From contig NZ_DGDC01000003.1 of the NCBI RefSeq assembly GCF_002385225.1, forward strand, positions 68,284 to 132,283: a stretch of 64,000 nucleotides of DNA, written 5' to 3'. Position numbers and translations under genes: made by a program. Positions 27,419 to 35,606 of the stretch are shown here, in pieces (position 1 is the stretch's first letter; every line of letters begins with the position of its first letter). The notes beneath the pieces were generated by a model. It had not been told where the DNA came from, searched no databases, and worked only from the letters and a program-made list of their open reading frames with translations. The stretch is from Psychrobacter sp. UBA3962 (GTDB lineage: Bacteria; Pseudomonadota; Gammaproteobacteria; Pseudomonadales; Moraxellaceae).

Positions 27419-29752
27419 ATGTCCACTTCGCAAGCTACAAATAACCATAATAACAATCAAAATAATGCTAAAAACAAACCGCCAATTTCTACTGAAAACT
27501 TGGCCAAGGCCCAGTTTCAAGTTGAAGGCATGTCGTGTCAAGCATGTGCCACTCGTATCGAAAAGGTTTTAAATAAAAAACCAGCCATTGCTTCAGCAAG
27601 CGTTAGTTTTGCTGGTGAGACTTTGAACGTCTCCTATGATGCCAGTCAATCCAATGCTGAGCAGATTAGCGAGTGGGTCAGTAAGACAGGATTTACTGCA
27701 GTGCCTATGAGGGATAACCAAATCCCTCAGGCGGCCGATAAGTCTATGGATTGGCGCTTGGTGCTGATCTGGATTTGTATGATTCCTTTTTTGATCGGTA
27801 TGGCTGGCATGATGCTCGGTCAAGGGATGAGCTGGATGCCGGCATTATGGATCCAGTTTCTATTGGCCACGTTTGTTCAGCTAGGATTGGCCGGTCCTTT
27901 TTACCGTAGTGCTTGGGCTTCTATCAAAGGTGGTCTGGCCAATATGGATGTATTGGTGGTTATTGGGACGGTAACCATTTGGGCTTATTCTACCTATATT
28001 TGGTTAGAGAGCTTAGGCGTTAACCTATTAGATAACAGTAGTTTCGCCTTAAGTTGGTCAGACATCACTAGCCATAGTGCGGCTCATGTTCCGGTGTACT
28101 TTGAGGCCGGAGTGATGATTATTGCTTTTGTTAAGCTGGGCAAATACTTAGAGCAGCGTACCAAGAAGCACAGTCTAAATAGCATTAATATGCTACTAGA
28201 GCTGACACCCACCACAGTGGAGAGATTGGTTACTGGTAAACCGCAGCAAGCAATACAGCCTGAGACCAGCGATGCAGAATTAAGCTTTGAGCAGGTAAAT
28301 TTAAATGAAGTGCAACAAGGGGATGTATTGCGCGCTAAGCAAGGGTCACGAGTGGCAACAGACGGCATTGTCATCTCAGGGGAAGGCTGGTGTGATGAAA
28401 GTCATTTAACTGGAGAGTCGGTTCCTGTTACCAAAAATAAAGGCGATAAAGTGCTGGCTGGTGCCATGGTTGAAAACGGTAGCCTCAACTATCAAGTTAC
28501 CGCAAAAGGCAGTGATACTCAGTTAAGTGATATGGTAAAGGCCCTGAGTGAGGCTCAAGGTAGTAAAGCGGATTTGGCACGTCTAGCGGATAAAGTAGCG
28601 GCGGTATTCGTGCCGGTGGTGGTCCTGATTGCCTTGGTCACGTTTGGGTTGACCTTATCTATTACTGGGGCAATGGACAAAGCTATTTTGCATGCGGTCT
28701 CAGTACTGGTTATTGCTTGCCCTTGCGCGCTAGGACTGGCTACTCCGGCGGCTATTATGGCCGGCATGGGCGTGGCAGCTCGTCATGGAGTATGGTTCAA
28801 AGACGCTCAAAGCTTAGAGATGGCCGGTAGTGTAGATACGGTTGTCTTTGATAAGACGGGTACTTTGACCAAAGGTAAGCCGCATATTGTTGATGCCATG
28901 ATGGTCAACAAGACAATTAAAGCAGATGATGTGTTGCAGTTGGCCGCCAGTGTCGAAGCCCATGTCAGCCATCCTTTAGCAACGGCTGTGGTAAATGCTG
29001 CTCAAGTTAAAGACATACCTCTGCTGGTAGCTGATAAGGTAGATGTGGTATCTGGACTTGGGGTAAAAGCTGTCGTAGAAGGCTTTGGTGAGGTAAAAGT
29101 AGGCACTGCTGAATTTGTGGGCTTAAAACTATCCAAAACATTACCCAAGGTATGGCAAATAGCCAGTACCATTGCAGTCAGTGTCGAGGGAATGCCGCTG
29201 GGTATGTTTGCTTTGGCTGATGAGTTAAAAGAAGAAAGTCCTCAAGCTGTTAAAGCCTTGAAGCAAGATGGCTTAGAAGTAGTACTGTTAAGTGGTGACA
29301 AACCATCAGTGGTGCAGCAGGTTGCCGATGATTTAGATATCCAAGTGGCACATGGTCATTTTAAACCTCGTGATAAAGCGCAGTGGATTGAGGCGCACCA
29401 AGCAGTGGGTCATAAAGTGGCCATGGTAGGGGATGGGGTGAATGATGCGCCGGCAATGGCTACGGCTTATGCCAGCTTTGCTATGCTAGAGGGGACAGAG
29501 GTCGCCAAGCACAGTGCCTCAGCCAGATTAATGGGTGACTCGATTATGCAGGTGCACTCAGGGGTAGATATTGCCAAGGCCACCGTGCGTAATATTAAGC
29601 AAAACCTATTTTTTGCCTTTGTTTATAACTGTTTGGGCATTCCTTTGGCGGCTTTTGGCTTATTAAACCCGATGATTGCTGCTGCGGCCATGGCATTAAG
29701 CTCAATTTCGGTATTAATGAACGCCCTTCGCTTGACCCGTCATAAGGTTTAA
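27419..29752 (+). CDS. copA: copper-translocating P1B-type ATPase
   Basis: A 777-residue inner-membrane Cu(I) exporter. After a polar 30-residue start, one HMA domain carries Cys40 and Cys43 (GMSCQACATRI). The actuator loop has TGES (HLTGESVPVT), the transport site is Cys434-Pro-Cys436 in IACPCALGLATP, the phosphorylated Asp478 is in DKTGTLTKG, the SHPLA motif carries the P1B His-Pro pair, and GDGVNDAPA closes the hinge. The last two helices have YNCLGIP and MALSSISVLMNALRL, the Cu(I) subgroup pattern. Neither flanking intergenic region shows a clear CueR palindrome. The start is the ATG at 27419, with no strong ribosome site. Confidence 0.97.
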   Translation: MSTSQATNNHNNNQNNAKNKPPISTENLAKAQFQVEGMSCQACATRIEKVLNKKPAIASASVSFAGETLNVSYDASQSNAEQISEWVSKTGFTAVPMRDNQIPQAADKSMDWRLVLIWICMIPFLIGMAGMMLGQGMSWMPALWIQFLLATFVQLGLAGPFYRSAWASIKGGLANMDVLVVIGTVTIWAYSTYIWLESLGVNLLDNSSFALSWSDITSHSAAHVPVYFEAGVMIIAFVKLGKYLEQRTKKHSLNSINMLLELTPTTVERLVTGKPQQAIQPETSDAELSFEQVNLNEVQQGDVLRAKQGSRVATDGIVISGEGWCDESHLTGESVPVTKNKGDKVLAGAMVENGSLNYQVTAKGSDTQLSDMVKALSEAQGSKADLARLADKVAAVFVPVVVLIALVTFGLTLSITGAMDKAILHAVSVLVIACPCALGLATPAAIMAGMGVAARHGVWFKDAQSLEMAGSVDTVVFDKTGTLTKGKPHIVDAMMVNKTIKADDVLQLAASVEAHVSHPLATAVVNAAQVKDIPLLVADKVDVVSGLGVKAVVEGFGEVKVGTAEFVGLKLSKTLPKVWQIASTIAVSVEGMPLGMFALADELKEESPQAVKALKQDGLEVVLLSGDKPSVVQQVADDLDIQVAHGHFKPRDKAQWIEAHQAVGHKVAMVGDGVNDAPAMATAYASFAMLEGTEVAKHSASARLMGDSIMQVHSGVDIAKATVRNIKQNLFFAFVYNCLGIPLAAFGLLNPMIAAAAMALSSISVLMNALRLTRHKV

Positions 29753-29771
29753 GTTGTAGCAATAATTGCTG

Positions 29772-29812
29772 GGGCTTATGTTTTTGGTAAATGCTCATCA
29801 ATAAGCCCTTTT
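29772..29812 (+). terminator. probable terminator after copA
   Basis: GGGCTTAT and ATAAGCCC form an 8-base stem with a long 21-base loop, followed by TTTTATTT. The large loop makes it weaker than the other terminators in the window. Confidence 0.55.
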
Positions 29813-29996
29813 ATTTGTAGATAATTGCTTGGTAATCGATTTGAAACATCCTAGAATTTGGGAATTTGTGCTATCATTACCCAAATTATTTTTCACAAAA
29901 AAATACGTTAAGAACTCACTTGAGTAACCCGCATTGCTTTGGGTAACCTGCTCGAAATTTATTCTTATTACTTAATTAAAGAGGCTTGTAGACGCT

Positions 29997-31313
29997 ATGT
30001 ACGCAGAAACTTTTACTAACGCAACTGAAATTCAAGACATTCGTGCTCGTGAGATTTTAGACTCACGTGGTAATCCAACTATTGAAGCCGATGTTATTTT
30101 AGCAGACGGTTCTATGGGCCGTGCAGCTGCACCAAGTGGCGCCTCTACTGGTTCACGTGAAGCTTTAGAGCTACGTGATGGTGATAAGTCTCGTTACTTA
30201 GGGAAAGGGGTTATCAAAGCCGTTTCTAACGTAAACAGTCAAATCAGAAGCGCTTTACTAGAAAGTGATGCCACAGATCAGCAAGCCATTGACAACCGTC
30301 TGATCGAGCTTGATGGTACTGATAATAAAGACAACTTGGGTGCTAACGCTATGTTAGCTGTGTCATTAGCCACTGCTAAAGCTGCTGCTATCTCACAAAA
30401 CATCCCATTACACCAGTACATCGCAAACTTACGTGGTCAAACTTCATTGACTATGCCAGTGCCAATGATGAACATCTTAAATGGTGGTGAGCACGCAGAT
30501 AACACTGTAGATATTCAAGAATTCATGATTGAGCCAACAGGTTTCAGCAGCTTCTCAGAAGCGCTTCGTGCCGGTGTTGAGATTTTCCATAGCTTAAAGT
30601 CAGTGCTTAAAGCTCAAGGTCTAAACACAGCTGTGGGTGATGAAGGTGGCTTTGCGCCAAACTTACGCAGTAACGAAGAAGCGATTACTGTTATTCTACA
30701 AGCCATTGAGCAAACAGGTTATAAAGCTGGTAAAGACATTCACTTGGCTCTAGACTGTGCGGCCAGTGAGTTTTACAAAAATGGTCAGTACATTTTAGCG
30801 GGCGAAGGCAACAAAACTTTTGATAGTCAAAGCTTCTCTGATTACCTAGTAAGACTAACTGAACAGTACCCAATCATCTCTATCGAAGATGGTCTAGATG
30901 AGTCAGATTGGGATGGCTGGGCTTATTTAACCAGTAAATTAGGCGACAAAGTACAGTTGGTAGGCGATGACTTATTCGTAACCAACCCAGCTATTTTACA
31001 AGAAGGTATTGATAAGAAGATTGCTAACGCTATCTTGATCAAGTTCAACCAAATCGGTACATTATCTGAAACTTTAGACGCTATCTATTTAGCGAAAGAA
31101 AATGGCTATGCTACGGTTATCTCACACCGCTCTGGTGAGACAGAAGACAGCACTATTGCTGACTTAGCGGTAGGTACGGCAGCGGGTCAAATCAAGACAG
31201 GTTCTTTATGTCGTTCGGACCGTGTGGCTAAGTACAACCAACTATTACGCATCGAACAGCAAGTTCGTGCCAGCTACCGTGGTCGTGAAGAATTCATCGG
31301 CTTACGTGGCTAA
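29997..31313 (+). CDS. eno: enolase
   Basis: A 438-residue glycolytic enzyme converting 2-phosphoglycerate to phosphoenolpyruvate. The N-terminal block AREILDSRGNPTIEADV, the GASTGSREALELRDGD loop, VPMMNILNGGEHADN, the catalytic Glu region GDEGGFAPNL, Mg ligands in LALDCAASEF, ISIEDGLDESDWDGW and LVGDDLFVTNP, the Lys in ILIKFNQIGTLSET, and SHRSGETEDSTIADLAVG are all intact. About nine residues precede the usual start. Codon use is that of a highly expressed gene. It is followed by ftsB and ispD in the conserved order. Confidence 0.98.
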   Translation: MYAETFTNATEIQDIRAREILDSRGNPTIEADVILADGSMGRAAAPSGASTGSREALELRDGDKSRYLGKGVIKAVSNVNSQIRSALLESDATDQQAIDNRLIELDGTDNKDNLGANAMLAVSLATAKAAAISQNIPLHQYIANLRGQTSLTMPVPMMNILNGGEHADNTVDIQEFMIEPTGFSSFSEALRAGVEIFHSLKSVLKAQGLNTAVGDEGGFAPNLRSNEEAITVILQAIEQTGYKAGKDIHLALDCAASEFYKNGQYILAGEGNKTFDSQSFSDYLVRLTEQYPIISIEDGLDESDWDGWAYLTSKLGDKVQLVGDDLFVTNPAILQEGIDKKIANAILIKFNQIGTLSETLDAIYLAKENGYATVISHRSGETEDSTIADLAVGTAAGQIKTGSLCRSDRVAKYNQLLRIEQQVRASYRGREEFIGLRG

Positions 31314-31321
31314 TAAGACCC

Positions 31322-31394
31322 CTAGTTTTTATTAAACTAGTTGTCGAAAGTTAATAGTAGATTGGGTGGCTGTCCTAAGGATACCACTCAATCT
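31322..31394 (+). other. two hairpins after eno
   Basis: CTAGTTT-TTATT-AAACTAG (31322-31340) and a longer interrupted stem with arms AGATTGGGTGG and CCACTCAATCT (31359-31394) follow the eno stop codon. Neither has a proper T-run. They may act as a weak terminator or protect the 3' end of the eno message. Confidence 0.45.
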
Positions 31395-31502
31395 TGCTAT
31401 TATAGACGGCACAAATACTGCTATACTTTTGTAGCAAGCTGTATTTTATTCTCAGCCATTATTATATTCATGCTCACTCTTTAATTTATCCTAAGTCCTC
31501 TT

Positions 31503-31856
31503 ATGAAATATTTTAGCCAATTTATGTTGTTTTTAATTGCTGTTGCGGTACTGCTAGGCTTGCAATATCAGTATTGGCTAGGTAAAAGTGGGCGCGCAGG
31601 ATTAGAGAAGCTGCATTCAGAAATTGAAATTCAGCAGCAGATGAATGATCAGAAGATGGATGAGAATAAAGTATTGCGCGCTGATGTGAATGATTTAAAA
31701 AATGGGTTAGAGGCCGTAGAAGAGCATGCCCGTCTAGATCTGGGATTAATTAAGCCAGGCGAGACTTTTGTGCAATTGTCGACTGCACCTACTACTCATA
31801 GCAATCAGCCCACACCGCCTGTTAATCCAGAGGATGCAATAGAAAGTATTCCTTAG
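31503..31856 (+). CDS. ftsB: cell division protein FtsB
   Basis: A 117-residue bitopic inner-membrane protein. A single transmembrane helix (about residues 5-22) is followed by a periplasmic coiled coil (about 30-75: LEKLHSEIEIQQQMNDQKM with heptad spacing) and the conserved EEHARLDLGLIKPGETFVQ segment. It forms the FtsQLB complex that links divisome assembly to septal wall synthesis. The proline- and threonine-rich C-terminal tail (about 95-117) is longer than in E. coli (103 residues). The position between eno and ispD supports the call. Confidence 0.95.
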   Translation: MKYFSQFMLFLIAVAVLLGLQYQYWLGKSGRAGLEKLHSEIEIQQQMNDQKMDENKVLRADVNDLKNGLEAVEEHARLDLGLIKPGETFVQLSTAPTTHSNQPTPPVNPEDAIESIP

Positions 31857-31903
31857 TGTTTAACGTCTACAATTTTAGTTTATAAATTCAAAAGTGATTT
31901 ATT

Positions 31904-32632
31904 TTGACCGAAACTACCTCTGACTCAGTTAGCATAGAGTCCACCTCACCCCAAGTATTTAGCCTCATTGTCGCTGCTGGCAAGGGCAGTCGCTTTGGGT
32001 CTGACATTCCCAAACAGTATACAGCAGTGCATGGCAAGACAATCTTACAGCAAAGCGTTGCCGCTTTAGCATCTAGTAGTTATATCAAGCAGTTGCTTTT
32101 GGTTATTGCAAAGGACGATGACGTTGCCAAAAACCTAGACTTTAGCCTGCCGGTAACTTTTACTTATGGCGGTGCTGAGCGTTGGCAGTCGGTTCAGGCT
32201 GGGGTAGAGGCAGTATTCGCTGCTGGGGCGAAAGATGAGGATTTAATCCTGATTCATGATGCGGCTCGCCCTTGTGTATTGGCAAAACACATTGATTTGG
32301 TGATACAGGCGGCAATGCAGCACCCTTATGGGGCAATCTTAGGGGTTCCGGTAGCAGATACCTTAAAGAAAGTGAGCGTAGAAGGCGATATTCAAGCCAC
32401 TGTTGATCGAAGTAGCCTATGGCAGGCTCAGACCCCTCAAGTGTTCCGAGCCGCCAAATTACGCCAAGTTTTGCGCTATGTGGCAGATGAGGGATTGATG
32501 ATTACTGATGAGGCCAGCGCTTTTGAAGCCATGGGCCATAGCATTAAGATTGTGCCCGGTAACAATCAAAACTTAAAGCTGACTTATGCCGAGGACTTAA
32601 CTTTAATCGAGAGTATTCTTAGCAGTCGTTAA
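31904..32632 (+). CDS. ispD: 2-C-methyl-D-erythritol 4-phosphate cytidylyltransferase
   Basis: A 242-residue enzyme of the non-mevalonate isoprenoid pathway that makes CDP-methylerythritol from CTP and MEP. Key motifs: VAAGKGSRFGSDIPKQY (nucleotide loop), DLILIHDAARPCV, VPVADTLKKV, DRSSLWQAQTPQVFR and ITDEASAFEAMGH. Translation apparently begins at a TTG (31904): the frame has no ATG before the conserved part, and about 17 polar residues precede the first strand. A weak start may keep expression low. Confidence 0.94.
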   Translation: MTETTSDSVSIESTSPQVFSLIVAAGKGSRFGSDIPKQYTAVHGKTILQQSVAALASSSYIKQLLLVIAKDDDVAKNLDFSLPVTFTYGGAERWQSVQAGVEAVFAAGAKDEDLILIHDAARPCVLAKHIDLVIQAAMQHPYGAILGVPVADTLKKVSVEGDIQATVDRSSLWQAQTPQVFRAAKLRQVLRYVADEGLMITDEASAFEAMGHSIKIVPGNNQNLKLTYAEDLTLIESILSSR

Positions 32633-32749
32633 CAGGGTGGTATGATAATTAGTCAGCAAAGCTAGTTGTGCAAGGGGCAGTTTAAGAAGTTGAATAACTC
32701 ACTGCTAATAATCAGCTGCCAAATAATAAAGTTATAAAATTAACGCATA

Positions 32750-32783
32750 AAAAAAAGCCAAACTCAAAGAGTTTGGCTTTTTT
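32750..32783. terminator. bidirectional terminator between ispD and tRNA-Glu
   Basis: AAAAAAGCCAAACTC and GAGTTTGGCTTTTTT around AAA form a symmetric hairpin that can end ispD transcripts on the plus strand and tRNA-Glu transcripts on the minus strand. Confidence 0.92.
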
Positions 32784-32831
32784 CGCAAGCAAAGATCAAT
32801 CGGATAATGCTCACTTAGATAACACAAATAG

Positions 32832-32907
32832 TGGTATCCCGTAGGGGATTCGAACCCCTGTTACCGCCGTGAAAGGGCGGGGTCCTAGGCCTCTAGACGA
32901 ACGGGAC
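32832..32907 (-). tRNA. tRNA-Glu (anticodon UUC)
   Basis: A 76-base tRNA with encoded CCA. The acceptor stem GTCCCGT pairs with ACGGGAT, the D-arm reads TCGTCTAGAGGCCTAGGA, the anticodon loop is CTTTCAC with TTC in the middle, and the T-arm is CAGGGGTTCGAATCCCCT. All stems close, identifying glutamate tRNA. Confidence 0.97.
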
Positions 32908-32911
32908 ACAG

Positions 32912-32982
32912 ACCACTTCGACCGCTTTCACCGTTAATGTCGAAGTGGTGCGTATTCTAATGATTAACCTAGGAGGTGTCAA
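32912..32982 (-). promoter_or_regulatory. sigma-70 promoter and leader hairpin of tRNA-Glu
   Basis: On the minus strand TTGACA (32977-32982) and TAGAAT (32954-32959) are 17 bases apart, an almost perfect promoter. Transcription should start near 32947. The leader then holds a perfect 11-base inverted repeat, ACCACTTCGAC (32939-32949 read on the minus strand) and its complement (32912-32922), ending five bases before the mature tRNA, which may guide 5' processing. Confidence 0.8.
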
Positions 32983-33082
32983 CCCTTTTTTTTAAAAAAT
33001 ATGAAAATATTGCAAATAAAATTCAAAATCTTAATTTATAGGCTGTTTTCACCTTATTTAATGGATTTAAAGCCTAGTTTTT

Positions 33083-33895
33083 CTAATCTTTAGACTCTAC
33101 TTCTTCTTCTGCATTATCTACTAGATTGTGCATAGCATTTTCTAGCATTGGATAATTATTTAAGATGTGACAAAAAAGCTCCGCAGTCTTTTGGGTATCG
33201 TAAAGGGCTGAGTGAGCCTCTGTGCCGCTAAATTCAATACCTGCCGCTTTACAGGCTCTGGCCAACACAGTTTGACCAAACGCAAGCGCAGAGAGGGTAA
33301 CCGTGTCTAACACGGAAAACTGATGAAATGGGTTGTGATTTTTACTATTGGTACGCTCAATAGCGGCATTTAAGAAGGAGAGGTCAAAGTGGGCATTGTG
33401 GCCAACTAAGATACACTTCATGCAGTCGTTGTCTTTACGAACCGCTTTTAGCTCTTTGAAGATACGACGCAGAGCTGGTTTTTCTTCTTCAGCAATGGCC
33501 TTACGCATTGGGTTATTGGGATCAATACCGGTAAAGTCTAAGGCGCGTTGCTCAAGATTCGCTCCCTCGAAAGGATTAAGGTGAGCATTCAGAGGCTCAC
33601 CAGGGATAAATTTACCCTGCTCATCCATAATAATAGGAATACAAGCCAACTCCAGCAGAGCATCCGTTTTGGCATCGAAACCGGCAGTCTCAACATCCAC
33701 CACGACAGGCAGAAATTTACGGAAACGATCCACCATTTTTAGTACAGGCTGCTGAGCAAAGCCATTGCCGTTACTGCTCTGTTCTGCATTAGTAACATCT
33801 GAACTGCTTTCATTAGAGGAGGTATTGCTACAAACTCTGGGTTCGCTACTACTGTCATTTTGGTAGTCTTCGTCAGTTATATTAGAGTGAGTCAT
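33083..33895 (-). CDS. rnt: ribonuclease T
   Basis: About 270 residues from the ATG at 33895. An in-frame upstream ATG at 33922 would add nine residues without support. It is a DEDD-type 3'-5' exoribonuclease that trims tRNA and other stable RNA 3' ends. After an unusual 50-residue acidic, serine-rich extension come the catalytic blocks VVVDVETAGFDAKTDALLE (Asp and Glu), VGHNAHFDLSFLN (Asp) and TEAHSALYDTQKTAELF (His and Asp). E. coli RNase T has 215 residues, so the extension is the odd part. It lies next to a tRNA gene, probably by chance. Confidence 0.93.
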   Translation of the reverse strand: MTHSNITDEDYQNDSSSEPRVCSNTSSNESSSDVTNAEQSSNGNGFAQQPVLKMVDRFRKFLPVVVDVETAGFDAKTDALLELACIPIIMDEQGKFIPGEPLNAHLNPFEGANLEQRALDFTGIDPNNPMRKAIAEEEKPALRRIFKELKAVRKDNDCMKCILVGHNAHFDLSFLNAAIERTNSKNHNPFHQFSVLDTVTLSALAFGQTVLARACKAAGIEFSGTEAHSALYDTQKTAELFCHILNNYPMLENAMHNLVDNAEEEVESKD

Positions 33896-33998
33896 AAATC
33901 GAAATCGCATTAATAGTGTCAAATAAAGGAAGGGCTTAGAGCTAATCTAAGCCGCAAAATCGAAGTTTATAAATTGGTCGTTTTAAGCGTGATAAGCG

Positions 33999-35105
33999 TT
34001 AATCTTGTTTAATAGACCATGGCAAACTCTCGCCTGCCATTAATGGGGTTAGCGTTTGCTGATCCATATAGGAATAGCTATTGGGGACTTGCATCGGCTC
34101 ATTAACTAGAGTTATGCGCTCTTCATTCACTGGCAAACCATAAAACTGGGCGCCAAACTGACTGGCAAAGCCTTCCAAGCGATCAATCTTACCGACGCTA
34201 TCAAAAGCTGTGGCGTATAAAGGTAGCGCAATAGAAGCAGAATAACAGCCAGCACAGCCACAAGCATTTTCTTTAGTATGGGTGGCATGAGGGGCAGAGT
34301 CAGTGCCTAAGAAAAACTTAGGATTGCCACTGGTGGCCACATCGAGTAGGACTTGCTGATGCTGTTGACGCTTCAGAATAGGCAGGCAGTAAAAGTGTGG
34401 TTTTACCCCGCCTACCAGCAAATGGTTGCGGTTAAATAGCAGATGCTGCGGGGTGATAGTTGCGGCCACGCGCTCACCTTGCGATAAGACGAAGTCGGCA
34501 GCATCGCCCGTAGTGATGTGCTCTACCACAATCTTCAACTCTGGGAACTGAGTCACTAAGCTATTTAAAGTGGTGTCCACAAACTGTTTTTCTCGGTCAA
34601 AAATATCGACATGAGAGTCAGTAACTTCACCATGGATAAGCAGTGGTAATCCATGTTTTTGCATCGCTTCAAACACATCGTTACGAGCATTAAGATTGGT
34701 TACGCCATCGTCTGAGTTGGTGGTTGCCCCGGCAGGATATAACTTAACCGCTTGGACAATCCCTGATTCCGCCGCTTGTTGAATGTCTTCTACGCTAGTG
34801 GTATCAGTCAGGTATAGGGTCATTCGAGGGTCAAAAGATTGCTTATAGCGCTCCTCAATGTCTGCTTGCTGTAAAGCTTGTAGTATACGTTCCCGATAGG
34901 CCTGAGCGTCACTGGCATTTTTGACTGGAGGAACTAGGTTTGGCATACAGATGGCACGCTTGAAGCTTTGAGCGGCGTGAGGCACAGTGGTCTTTAACGA
35001 TTCTGCATCTCGTAAATGAAGGTGCCAGTCATCTGGGCGAGCAATAGTGATTTGACGTGGTGTGCTGTGAGCAGTTTCTGAAGTTGAAGAGGTATTAAGA
35101 GTCAT
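33999..35105 (-). CDS. pyrC: dihydroorotase
   Basis: A 368-residue class II dihydroorotase closing the ring of dihydroorotate in pyrimidine synthesis. Zinc ligands are seen in PDDWHLHLRD, the bridging carboxylated Lys in AVKLYPAGATTNSDDGV, His in LLIHGEV and VVEHITT, and the catalytic Asp in FLGTDSAPH. About 18 polar residues precede the family core (E. coli 348 residues). The gene is monocistronic and divergent from argG. Confidence 0.96.
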   Translation of the reverse strand: MTLNTSSTSETAHSTPRQITIARPDDWHLHLRDAESLKTTVPHAAQSFKRAICMPNLVPPVKNASDAQAYRERILQALQQADIEERYKQSFDPRMTLYLTDTTSVEDIQQAAESGIVQAVKLYPAGATTNSDDGVTNLNARNDVFEAMQKHGLPLLIHGEVTDSHVDIFDREKQFVDTTLNSLVTQFPELKIVVEHITTGDAADFVLSQGERVAATITPQHLLFNRNHLLVGGVKPHFYCLPILKRQQHQQVLLDVATSGNPKFFLGTDSAPHATHTKENACGCAGCYSASIALPLYATAFDSVGKIDRLEGFASQFGAQFYGLPVNEERITLVNEPMQVPNSYSYMDQQTLTPLMAGESLPWSIKQD

Positions 35106-35606
35106 AACTAAAAGCCATTGTTATTGAAGTTATTGGATACGGATAGAAAAAGCGTATAGCAGTAATGGATTTGTCGTAACTTATTTTTTTAACTTAATAG
35201 GTCTAAAATTATAGGGCTAGTGCATAAAAATAGTATTAAATAAGTAGCTATGTAATGATAACAGGTTTTAGCAATAAATTCGGCTATTGGCTAAGTTAAG
35301 CAGCAGGTTTTTGCCAATTAAGGGTAGGGTAGTTTTGGTCTATAAAAGCATTAAAAGCAGTAATATAGGCCTGCTTAGCTTTAGTTGCTTCTATAAATAG
35401 TGTAAACTGAAATTAATGAGTGCATTTATTTATAGAGCTATAAATAAAAGATTGGCACTCATTTTTAGGTAATCTTTTTAGGAAAGGATATAGGGCAGTG
35501 GTTTGGCGAAAGGCCCACTAATTCCACCCCATATTCAAACTACTTAAGGCCCACACTTATATAGTATAATTTCTAAAGTTCACACTCACTCGATAAAGGA
35601 TGCACC
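35106..35606. other. pyrC-argG divergent intergenic region
   Basis: A 501-base AT-rich region with no credible gene. It must contain both promoters. Its one striking element is the nested inverted repeat at 35415-35463, annotated separately. Confidence 0.5.
35415..35463. promoter_or_regulatory. nested inverted repeat upstream of argG
   Basis: Outer perfect arms AATGAGTGC and GCACTCATT (9 bases) enclose inner perfect arms TTTATTTATAG and CTATAAATAAA (11 bases) around AG. The last arm continues into a short T-run. It lies about 145 bases before the argG start codon. It could be an operator for an arginine regulator, though it does not match the E. coli ARG box closely, or the end of a small transcript. 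Confidence 0.6.
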
